Shown here: positions 1-6,117 of the stretch, piece after piece
Layout: each line of letters opens with the position of its first letter
Position numbering within the stretch: position 1 is the first letter of the stretch
DNA from: Actinomycetes bacterium
GTDB taxonomy: Bacteria; Actinomycetota; Actinomycetes; Actinomycetales; Dermabacteraceae
Direction: 5' to 3'
DNA: 15,476 nt
Assembly (NCBI GenBank): GCA_023389045.1
Contig: JAEWEZ010000042.1
Location: 1-15,476, forward strand
Program-made: the position numbers and the translations under genes
Notes under the pieces: model-generated
Seen by the model: only the letters and a program-made list of their open reading frames with translations
The model's database searches: none
Told to the model about the DNA's origin: nothing

Positions 1-1838
1 GAACCATCCACGCGGCCGGAAAGATCCATCATTGCCGTCTCATTCTGCGGATCATTCGGGGCCTCCGCGGGAATGTCCGCCTGCATGGGAGTCTCAGCGC
101 TGGGAAGTTCCACGATCCGATCCAGACGGAACTGTCGCTCATCCTGGACCAGGGCACAGTGGGCGCGCACATACGCGCGAGCCCCGTCGGTCGTGACTTC
201 GAGCGGCCGGATCCGGCGCACGCTCGTGCCATGCCGTGCGGGCGAGGAGTAGCGCACGCTCACCCAACCCCGCGGATCCTCATCATCGGTCACGGCCATC
301 GCGGCGCGTAGAGCCTCACTCACGGCATACAGACGATCCCGTGCCTCGGATACCCCGTGACCCACCTCGACAGGCGTCTCTGTCGCCGGCACGGCGCCCT
401 CAGCCGCTAGCGGCTTCTCCGAGGGCAGCGGCTTGTCAGAGGGCAGAGCGTCCTCGGCTCCCGAATCCTCCTGCAGCGCCGCCCGCAGTTTGGCCTTCAC
501 CGACTCCATCGCGGTGCCCAGTTCCCCGGTTGCGGGTGCCAGCACCGCTAGCCCCGCGAGCACCGCAACGATCTCGGTGGATGTGAGTCGCAGGGAGCGT
601 TTCAGGGGTTCCGCATTTCGCACCCGCACCGTGTCCGGCCCGGTTTCGACCTCGATGAGGCCGCCCCCGCCGTATCCGAGATCCCCACAGCACCAGAGCA
701 GTCCCAGATCCTTCATGATCTGTTGCCGGCTCGTGCTGAACTGATCGCACAGTTCCTGGATCGACACCTCACCGCGGTGCTGCACATAGGAGGCGAGGCT
801 CCAGGCGCGCGAGAGGCTGTCCTCGGTGCGGGCGCGCACCGAGATTTTCGCGGGAGCGGGAACCGGGACGGCAGCATCGATCTCTTCGAGGCTCGCCGCC
901 CCCTCATGCAGCGACGCGATGTCCTGCAGGCTCCGGGCAATCCGCTCGCGGATCTCCGCGGGCTCCTGCAGAACCGCCCAGCGGGAGTGCGCGAGCACCT
1001 GGCGCTGCAGAGTCGAGACAGCGGAGGCGGAAAGATGCACTTCCTCGTCCTGCGGATGTGCCCCCGACAGGTCGCGTAGTTCCAGCGCTTTGTAGGGCTC
1101 TACCTGGACAGTGGCATGAATCGGTTCTTCACCGCCGGTTCGTCCAGCCACCAGGGCGGCCAGGTCGAGGTTCTCCTCGCGCGGGGCAGTCGCCTTCCCC
1201 AGGGCGGTGGGGAAGCTCTGGATACGGGAGGCACGGAAAAGACGCGGCGCCTGGCGATCCCGGTCATAGCCGTACACGTACCAGTGGCCGTGGGCTTGCC
1301 CGAGAAGCCACGGTTCGACGCGTCGAAGGGCTTGCTGCCCACTGGCGGCGCGGTAGGTGAAGGACACGGCCGTGCCTTCCGTGACCGCCTCAAACAGGGG
1401 TGAAATCACCGGCAGGGATTCGAGCTTGCCTTTGGGTGTCAGACGCAGCAGATCAGAGTCCGGCTCCATGCCGAGACTGAGCAGTTTGGCGCGGATGCGT
1501 TGCGCCTGTCCCCCGGTACGTTCATCGCTCCAGGCGTTACTGGCGGCATGCAGAAGCGTGTATTCCTCGATCGTCAGGTCGATCCATCGGCTGGGGGCGC
1601 GGGTGTCGATCCGGTAGAAGTAGAGGTCCTCATCGAAAAGGTCCTGTTCAACGATCACGGGCACGCCGAGTTCACGCAGGGTCTCCTTATCGCGCTCAAA
1701 CATGCGCTCCAGGGCCTGCGGGGAGGCCGCCTTCGTGTAGTCGGGAATCACGCGGGCGAGTTGGGCGCGGCTGATCCGCCGCGATTCGCTGATAGCGAAG
1801 AAAAGATTGATGACCCGTTCCGTCGCTCTGGTGCTCAC
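1..1838 (-). CDS. pafBC: PafB-PafC fusion, WYL-domain transcriptional activator (3' end beyond window)
   Basis: This is one uninterrupted frame of 612 visible codons from a GTG at 1838 to the left edge, with no stop. It encodes two tandem HTH-WYL halves, normally the separate proteins PafB and PafC. The first HTH covers about residues 1-70, starting VSTRATERVINLFFAI. The first WYL domain centres on W186-Y187-V188 (HWYVYGYDRDR). The second HTH covers about 338-395 (LASYVQHRGEVSIQELC). A degenerate second WYL domain starts near W525 and has AYV at 555-557. The second half carries a Pro/Glu-rich insert at about 455-485. In mycobacteria PafB and PafC act together to activate the LexA-independent DNA-damage regulon; fused PafBC is known in Arthrobacter. 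The GTG start is supported by homology at the N-terminus and by a TANNNT hexamer 6 nt upstream. No Shine-Dalgarno sequence is evident, so the transcript may be leaderless. The C-terminus lies outside the window. Confidence 0.93.
   Translation of the reverse strand, partial: MSTRATERVINLFFAISESRRISRAQLARVIPDYTKAASPQALERMFERDKETLRELGVPVIVEQDLFDEDLYFYRIDTRAPSRWIDLTIEEYTLLHAASNAWSDERTGGQAQRIRAKLLSLGMEPDSDLLRLTPKGKLESLPVISPLFEAVTEGTAVSFTYRAASGQQALRRVEPWLLGQAHGHWYVYGYDRDRQAPRLFRASRIQSFPTALGKATAPREENLDLAALVAGRTGGEEPIHATVQVEPYKALELRDLSGAHPQDEEVHLSASAVSTLQRQVLAHSRWAVLQEPAEIRERIARSLQDIASLHEGAASLEEIDAAVPVPAPAKISVRARTEDSLSRAWSLASYVQHRGEVSIQELCDQFSTSRQQIMKDLGLLWCCGDLGYGGGGLIEVETGPDTVRVRNAEPLKRSLRLTSTEIVAVLAGLAVLAPATGELGTAMESVKAKLRAALQEDSGAEDALPSDKPLPSEKPLAAEGAVPATETPVEVGHGVSEARDRLYAVSEALRAAMAVTDDEDPRGWVSVRYSSPARHGTSVRRIRPLEVTTDGARAYVRAHCALVQDERQFRLDRIVELPSAETPMQADIPAEAPNDPQNETAMMDLSGRVDG
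409..444 (-). repeat. 18-bp tandem duplication inside pafBC
   Basis: Two adjacent 18-bp units (409-426 and 427-444) differ at two positions. On the coding strand they give the near-repeat LPSDKPLPSEKPL in a Pro/Glu/Ala-rich stretch of the PafC half. The stretch lies between the second HTH wing region and the second WYL domain and looks like a flexible linker that expanded by slippage. Confidence 0.7.
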
Positions 1839-1844
1839 CGTTCC

Positions 1845-1850
1845 AGGGTA
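1845..1850 (-). promoter_or_regulatory. Probable -10 element of pafBC (leaderless)
   Basis: On the minus strand TACCCT (1850 to 1845) fits the actinobacterial TANNNT -10 consensus. It ends 6 nt before the GTG start (GGAACG between), so transcription starting about 7 nt downstream would begin at the start codon. No convincing -35 hexamer was seen, and no RecA-NDp-type PafBC motif (TTGTCRGTG) was recognised by eye. Confidence 0.5.
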
Positions 1851-1902
1851 GAGGCTGTGTGCCGCGCGGCTGCGGAGCCCATGCCGCCGGTTTCCCTGTG
1901 GT

Positions 1903-1928
1903 GGGGCCGACGGGGCCGACGGGGTGGG
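1903..1928 (+). repeat. Tandem GGGGCCGAC repeat with G-quadruplex pattern, pafBC/DUF3866 divergent region
   Basis: Two perfect copies of the 9-mer GGGGCCGAC are followed by GGGG, then T and GGG. The plus strand therefore has four G-runs with loops of 5, 5 and 1 nt, which meets the usual G-quadruplex rule. It lies between the two divergent promoters. The same CCGACGGG core recurs in other intergenic gaps of this window. Confidence 0.7.
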
Positions 1929-1984
1929 CGCCGGGAGGTGGGCCGGGGAGAGGACCGCGGAGAGGGACGCGGTGAAAGAGCCGG

Positions 1985-2011
1985 TTGGAAGGGCCACGGC
2001 GCCCGTACGAT
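1985..2011 (+). promoter_or_regulatory. Probable promoter of the DUF3866 gene (leaderless)
   Basis: TTGGAA at 1985-1990 resembles a -35 box and TACGAT at 2006-2011 is a good TANNNT -10. The spacer is 15 bp, slightly short. The -10 ends 6 nt before ATG 2018, the same geometry as the divergent pafBC promoter. The -10 sits in GGCGCCCGTACGATG, which matches the fmt upstream region at 14 of 15 positions. Confidence 0.5.
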
Positions 2012-2017
2012 GAGCAC

Positions 2018-3238
2018 ATGCTGCAGTGGGAATGCGCTCGGGTGATCGGGTTTCGGGAGAGCTGGCCGGGGGTGCAGCGTCTCCGAGTGCGGATCGAGGA
2101 TCTGAGAGAGCCTTCGGAGGTTTCGGCCGACGGGTCCCCCGCCGAAGGGCGCAGCGCTGACCTCCCCGGAGAAGTCACAGCGTCGGCGCGCGAGCACGCG
2201 AGCAGTCATTCGGGGGAAGAGCTCCGCGCCCTGGCCTATGTTGAGATGACCGGCGAGATCGCGATCGGTGAGCGCGTATTGCTCAATACAAACGCTCTGC
2301 GCCGCGAACTCGGCACCGGCGGTGAAGCCCTCGTGGTGGCGCGTCTGGATGTGTTGCCCACGCATGAGGCGTTCGCCGGACACATGGTCAAAGCCCGCTA
2401 CGCGCCCCTGCAGACGATGGTCGATGCCCTGGACGATCCGGCCAGTGAGCACTACGAGACAGTCCGCGCGGCCACGAGCATTGAAGGCATGCCGGTGGTG
2501 GTGGCGGATCTGCATTCCTCCCTTCCGGCCATTGCCGCCGGTATCCGTGCCACCCGTCCCAAGGCCCGCATCGTTCATGTGCACACCGATGCGGCGGCGT
2601 TGCCGGCGGTCTATTCACGCACCGCCTCGGTGCTGCGGACCGAGGGGATTCTCGTCGGCACTATCAGCGCCGGGCAGGCCTTCGGTGGGGATTTGGAGGC
2701 GGTGACCGTGCATTCGGCGCTGCTCGGGGCGCGGGAAGTCATGGGGGCCGACGTGGTCATCGCCGTGCAAGGGCCGGGCAATCTCGGCACCGGCACCGGC
2801 TGGGGATTCTCCGGTGTGCAGGGTGCGGAAGCTGTGCACGCCACGCATGTGCTGGGCGGGCGTGCGGTGGCGGCGCTGCGGGTGTCCACGGCGGATCCGC
2901 GGGAGCGGCATCGGGGGCTGTCGCATCATTCCTCCACGATGTTTGGTGCCGCATGTCTGGCTCCCGTCGTGCTCCCCCTCCTCTCCCCCGCAGATCCGAC
3001 ATACAGCGCTTTTCATGAGTCTGTGCGGAGACAGGTGGATTCCACGATTATCGAGGTGGGTCGGGAGCGCGGAATCATGCACCGCCCGCAGGATGTTCAG
3101 GCGGAGGGGCTGCTGGAGGCCTTGCGGGCTCTCCCCGTCTCGCTCTCGACGATGGGGCGTGGCCTCGATGAGGAGCCCGAGGCCTTCCTCGCTGCTGCTC
3201 TTGCGGGGCGTGCGGCTGCTGCTCTGCTCGACGACTAG
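2018..3238 (+). CDS. DUF3866 family protein, function unknown
   Basis: A 406-residue protein matching the DUF3866 family of actinobacteria and some Firmicutes, whose biochemical role I do not know. Hallmarks are GPGNLGTGTGWGFSGVQ at about 252-268 and RVSTADPRERHRGLSHHSS at about 288-306. The glycine loop and paired histidines suggest a nucleotide, phosphate or metal site, but that is inference. No signal peptide or clear membrane segment is seen, so it is probably cytosolic. A hydrophilic, variable insert at about 29-68 interrupts the N-terminal beta-rich region (MLQWECARVIGFRE). An in-frame TTG exists at 1985, but ATG 2018 matches the family N-terminus and the -10 at 2006-2011 would place the transcript start there. 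It is the only plus-strand gene in the window, divergent from pafBC and convergent with the PH-domain gene 54 bp away. Confidence 0.9.
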   Translation: MLQWECARVIGFRESWPGVQRLRVRIEDLREPSEVSADGSPAEGRSADLPGEVTASAREHASSHSGEELRALAYVEMTGEIAIGERVLLNTNALRRELGTGGEALVVARLDVLPTHEAFAGHMVKARYAPLQTMVDALDDPASEHYETVRAATSIEGMPVVVADLHSSLPAIAAGIRATRPKARIVHVHTDAAALPAVYSRTASVLRTEGILVGTISAGQAFGGDLEAVTVHSALLGAREVMGADVVIAVQGPGNLGTGTGWGFSGVQGAEAVHATHVLGGRAVAALRVSTADPRERHRGLSHHSSTMFGAACLAPVVLPLLSPADPTYSAFHESVRRQVDSTIIEVGRERGIMHRPQDVQAEGLLEALRALPVSLSTMGRGLDEEPEAFLAAALAGRAAAALLDD

Positions 3239-3292
3239 AAGCGCGCCGTCTTTCGCACGTAGCCGGGGCGGCACGCGCGCTGAGCCATCGCC

Positions 3293-3838
3293 TTACTCAA
3301 TCCCGTGGGCTTCGCCGCGTTCCCGCACCAGGGCAGCCAGACGATGCGCATCGCGCAGCCCGCGCTGACCATCGGAGCGCTGCACCGCCATCACCTTGAG
3401 GGTGTCCCCATCGGCAAGATCCAGATGCGCCCAGGGGTCACCGGCCGGGAAGCTCACACCGATCACCTGCGGCCATTCCAGCTCGGTGGTGACAAAGAGG
3501 TTCCGCACGGTGAGTTTGTCTGCCTCGGCAATGACGGCAACGCTCGCCTCGCGGTGGCAGAACCAGGCGATAGCGAGGCCAAACAGAGGGAAGCCGAGCC
3601 GGTTGGCGAGGGAGAAGCCGGGGATGGTCAGCGCCGTGATGATCGAGGCGACCATCACCACAATCGCGATCCCGTAGGCGGCATAGCGCACGGTGCGGGG
3701 GCGTAGCACGATCCGCTCCCCCGTCGTCGGCTCCCCCGTCGATCCCGCCGATCCAACCGTCGCCTCGCCAGCGTTCCGTTCCGGTCCCTGCCCCGAGGGT
3801 TCTCCGGGCTGCTCCCCCGTCGGCTCCTTCATGCTCAT
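3293..3838 (-). CDS. Small membrane protein with bacterial PH-like domain
   Basis: A 181-residue protein. Residues 1-42 are a Pro/Gly/Thr/Glu-rich, probably disordered cytoplasmic tail. Two hydrophobic segments follow at about 52-72 (YAAYGIAIVVMVASIITAL) and 79-95. A soluble C-terminal domain (about 96-175, with LTVRNLFVTTELEWPQVIGV) resembles the bacterial PH-6 family. Function is unknown; such proteins are thought to act as membrane-associated scaffolds. It starts 26 nt after the hisG stop and is probably co-transcribed with it. A comparable membrane protein gene lies downstream of hisG in Mycobacterium (Rv2120c, from memory). The first ATG (3838) and a second at codon 3 (3832) are both possible; neither has a strong ribosome-binding site. 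Confidence 0.85.
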   Translation of the reverse strand: MSMKEPTGEQPGEPSGQGPERNAGEATVGSAGSTGEPTTGERIVLRPRTVRYAAYGIAIVVMVASIITALTIPGFSLANRLGFPLFGLAIAWFCHREASVAVIAEADKLTVRNLFVTTELEWPQVIGVSFPAGDPWAHLDLADGDTLKVMAVQRSDGQRGLRDAHRLAALVRERGEAHGIE

Positions 3839-3864
3839 CGCGTCATCGTCTCAGACCCGCGCCC

Positions 3865-4722
3865 TCAAATGCGGCAGGCCTGAATCTCGGTGACCAAAAT
3901 GGCGCGGGCACCGGCTTCGTACAGCTCATCCATCATGTGGTGGGCGGCGCGCCGCTCCACCATCACACGCACAGCCGACCATGCCCCGCCGTGCAGCGGC
4001 GACACCGTCGGTGCCTCAAATCCGGGGGTGACCTGCACGGCGCGTTCGAGGTGCTCGGTGGGCACGTCGTAGTCCAGGAGCACGTACTGGCGGGCCACGA
4101 GCACGCTGCGCACGCGTCGCACGAGCACATCCAGGGTGTGCTCCCCGGAGGCATCCAGTTCCAAACCGGGGCGGGAGAACAGCACCGCCTGGCTCGTCAT
4201 GATGGGTTCCCCGAAGGGCGCAAGGCCCGCCTGACGCAGGGTGGTGCCGGTTTCGACCACATCCGCGATCACATCGGCAACGCCCAGGCGGATCGCGGAC
4301 TCGACCGCCCCATCGAGGTGAATCACCGTGGCACTCACCCCGTGGGACTGCAGATGATCCTCAACGAGGTGCTCATAGCTGGTCGCGATGCGCTTGCCCT
4401 CCAGGGCAGCGAGGTCAAGGCCCGCGCCCTGCGGGGCTGCGAAACGGAAGGTGGAGCGGGCAAAACCGAGCGGCAGAATCTCCTCATGCTCGGTGCGGGA
4501 ATCCAGGAGCATGTCCTGCCCGGTGATGCCCACATCCACGGTGCCGGAGCCGACGTACACGGCGATATCGCGGGGGCGCAGGAAAAACAGTTCCACGTCA
4601 TTGTCCTGATCGACGAGGACCAGTTCCTTGGCCTGACCGCGGCGGCGATACCCCGCCTCATGGAGCAGCTCGGCGGCGGGCTCCGATAGGGCTCCCTTGT
4701 TCGGCAAAGCAATGCGCAGCAC
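3865..4722 (-). CDS. hisG: ATP phosphoribosyltransferase, long form
   Basis: First enzyme of histidine biosynthesis: condenses ATP with PRPP to phosphoribosyl-ATP. The 285-residue length and the C-terminal regulatory domain (about 205-285) mark the long, HisZ-independent form that is normally feedback-inhibited by histidine. The N-terminus MLRIALPNKGALSEPA and VDVGITGQDML (62-72) fit the catalytic lobes. DVVETGTTLRQAGL at 154-167 is the PRPP-binding loop, and GEPIMTSQAV (171-180) follows. Start is GTG 4722, preceded by AAGGAG at 4728-4733 with 5-nt spacing. hisE lies upstream across a 146-bp gap and the PH-domain gene directly downstream, so these three probably form one transcription unit. 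Confidence 0.97.
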   Translation of the reverse strand: MLRIALPNKGALSEPAAELLHEAGYRRRGQAKELVLVDQDNDVELFFLRPRDIAVYVGSGTVDVGITGQDMLLDSRTEHEEILPLGFARSTFRFAAPQGAGLDLAALEGKRIATSYEHLVEDHLQSHGVSATVIHLDGAVESAIRLGVADVIADVVETGTTLRQAGLAPFGEPIMTSQAVLFSRPGLELDASGEHTLDVLVRRVRSVLVARQYVLLDYDVPTEHLERAVQVTPGFEAPTVSPLHGGAWSAVRVMVERRAAHHMMDELYEAGARAILVTEIQACRI

Positions 4723-4808
4723 GGGGTCTCCTTGGGATGTGGGCTTAAGAGCCCAGGTCAGCGGGGTTCGCGGGGTGGTTTATGAGGTGTGCCGCCGGCG
4801 GCTCAATC

Positions 4809-4820
4809 GGGGCCGACGGG
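4809..4820 (+). repeat. Copy of intergenic CCGACGGG repeat (hisE-hisG gap)
   Basis: GGGGCCGACGGG, followed by the related TTCCGATGG. It lies in the 146-bp gap between hisE and hisG. That gap also holds a small GGGCT-TAAG-AGCCC hairpin at 4741-4754 and the palindrome GCCGCCGGCGGC near 4791-4802. Confidence 0.6.
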
Positions 4821-4868
4821 TTCCGATGGCGGTGCCGGAACCTCGTTCTGGAGCCTTGTTCCGGGGCC

Positions 4869-5132
4869 TTAAAGGTGCCGGTAGACGTCCTGCAGGCTGA
4901 GGCCCTTCGCGAGCATCATGACCTGCAGGTGGTAGAGCAGTTGGCTGATCTCCTCCGCGGCAGCCTCGTCACTTTCGTGCTCGCAGGCCATCCACACTTC
5001 CGCGGCTTCCTCCACGATCTTCTTGCCAATCGCGTGGATGCCGGCGTCCAATTCGGCCACGGTTCCCGAGCCGTCGGGGCGGGTGCGGGCCTTCTCGGAG
5101 AGTTCAGCAAAGAGCGCCTCAAAATCCTTCAC
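4869..5132 (-). CDS. hisE: Phosphoribosyl-ATP pyrophosphatase
   Basis: Second step of histidine biosynthesis: hydrolyses phosphoribosyl-ATP to phosphoribosyl-AMP and pyrophosphate. The 87-residue product is the stand-alone HisE form, about the normal size (near 90). It has the MazG-like all-alpha core: KARTRPDGSGTVAELDAG (about 15-32), IGKKIVEEAAEVWMA (about 35-49) and EEISQLLYHLQVMMLA, ending DVYRHL. The acidic residues of EEAAE and EE are the expected Mg ligands. I chose GTG 5132 because VKDFEALFAEL aligns with the usual family N-terminus and AGGGTGA lies 6 nt upstream; GTG 5141, three codons earlier, is the alternative. A perfect 12-bp inverted repeat lies just upstream. Confidence 0.92.
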   Translation of the reverse strand: MKDFEALFAELSEKARTRPDGSGTVAELDAGIHAIGKKIVEEAAEVWMACEHESDEAAAEEISQLLYHLQVMMLAKGLSLQDVYRHL

Positions 5133-5146
5133 GAGCGTCACCCTAG

Positions 5147-5173
5147 ACCCCGCGCCGCATGGCGGCGCGGGGT
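5147..5173 (-). other. Perfect 12-bp inverted repeat in the hisE leader
   Basis: Arms 5147-5158 (ACCCCGCGCCGC) and 5162-5173 pair perfectly around a 3-nt loop. The stem is nearly all G/C. It lies 14 nt upstream of the chosen hisE start and next to its ribosome-binding site. No U-run follows on either strand, so it is not a classical intrinsic terminator. It could be a U-less terminator for rpe, a leader hairpin or an operator. Confidence 0.6.
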
Positions 5174-5295
5174 GCTCACAGGGCGAAATCGTGGGCGTGC
5201 TGACGCGCCGCTCGGCGGGGCGTCCATGCACCCCGGCGGCTGAGTTGTCCGACGTCAGCGTGCTGAGGCTTGACGGGATGAGGTGTCGGGGGTTA

Positions 5296-5994
5296 TCAGT
5301 GCGCGCAGGTGCTCTTCCGCGCCAATTCGCGCAGCGCCTCGATCTCCTCGGCGGCATCGGCGGCGGTGTAGATCGCGGAGCCGGCCACGAACACATTGGC
5401 TCCGGCCTCGGCGCAACGTTCGACGGTTTCGCGGCTCACGCCGCCATCCACCTGGATCGACACCTCCAGGTTTGCCTCGGAAATGGCGCGGCGGGCCCGG
5501 CGGATCTTCGGCAGCATCGTCTCCAGGAACTTCTGGCCGCCAAAGCCCGGTTCCACGGTCATGATCAGCAGCATGTCGAACTCGCCGATCACATCGAGAA
5601 GGGGTTCGACGGGGCTCGCCGGGCGCAGTCCGACGCCGACCGCCACATTCTTGCGGCGCAGTTCACGGGCAAGACGGATCGGTGCCGCCGCGGCCTCCAG
5701 GTGGAAGGTGACGGAGCGGGCGCCGGCTTCGGCGTAGGCGGGGGCTTCCCGGTCGGCGTTCTCGATCATCAGGTGGGCGTCGATCGGGATCGCGGCGCGC
5801 TGCACGATCTGCTCCACCATCGAGGGGCCGAAGGTCAGATTCGGCACGAAGTGGTTATCCATCACGTCCACATGCACCGAGTCGGCGGTGGCGATCCGGT
5901 CCAGTTCTTCCCCGATCCGCATGAAGTCGGCATTGAGGATCGAGGGGTGGATGAATTGTCCGTCCGTGGAGTAGGGGGCGTGGGTGGTGGACAT
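5296..5994 (-). CDS. rpe: Ribulose-phosphate 3-epimerase
   Basis: Interconverts ribulose 5-phosphate and xylulose 5-phosphate in the pentose phosphate pathway. The 232-residue TIM barrel has all the family signatures. HPSILNADF (16-24) is followed by HVDVMDNHFVPNLTFGP (41-57, metal ligands H41 and D43). HLMIEN (74-79) carries metal ligand H74. VEPGFGGQKF (147-156) is the phosphate loop, and VDGGV (182-186) holds the second catalytic Asp, D183. VAGSAIY (203-209) completes phosphate binding. ATG 5994 is preceded by AAAGGAG (6002-6008) at 7-nt spacing. It follows rsmB across 123 bp containing intergenic repeats. The C-terminus is Cys-Ala-His. Confidence 0.97.
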   Translation of the reverse strand: MSTTHAPYSTDGQFIHPSILNADFMRIGEELDRIATADSVHVDVMDNHFVPNLTFGPSMVEQIVQRAAIPIDAHLMIENADREAPAYAEAGARSVTFHLEAAAAPIRLARELRRKNVAVGVGLRPASPVEPLLDVIGEFDMLLIMTVEPGFGGQKFLETMLPKIRRARRAISEANLEVSIQVDGGVSRETVERCAEAGANVFVAGSAIYTAADAAEEIEALRELARKSTCAH

Positions 5995-6044
5995 GTCGCT
6001 GCTCCTTTCGGGCAGGGGCGGTGGTCGCGGAAGGATGACGGTAT

Positions 6045-6090
6045 GGGTCCGACGGGAGCCCGCGAAGGGAATCCGACGGGGCCGACGGGG
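6045..6090 (+). repeat. Cluster of intergenic CCGACGGG repeats (rsmB-rpe gap)
   Basis: GGGTCCGACGGG at 6045-6056 and AATCCGACGGGGCCGACGGGG split as 6070-6078 plus 6079-6090, giving three cores in 46 bp. They lie between rsmB (ends 6118) and rpe (starts 5994), in the same strand orientation as the 1903 and 4809 copies. The remainder of the gap shows no clear terminator. Confidence 0.65.
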
Positions 6091-6117
6091 TTAAGGCGGA
6101 TGGGTTACGCGCGGTTT

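Noticed and set aside
1839..2017. PafBC-type RecA-NDp damage promoter (TTGTCRGTG) for self-regulation
   Set aside because: No such motif was found by eye in the divergent region or the other gaps.
3240..3281. Inverted repeat AGCGCGC / GCGCGCT in the convergent gap as a bidirectional terminator
   Set aside because: Only 7 bp with a 28-nt loop and no U-tract; in DNA this GC-rich it is likely chance.
5142..5396. Upstream extension of hisE
   Set aside because: HisE homology begins at VKDFEALF; the extension covers the inverted repeat and overlaps the rpe 3' end.
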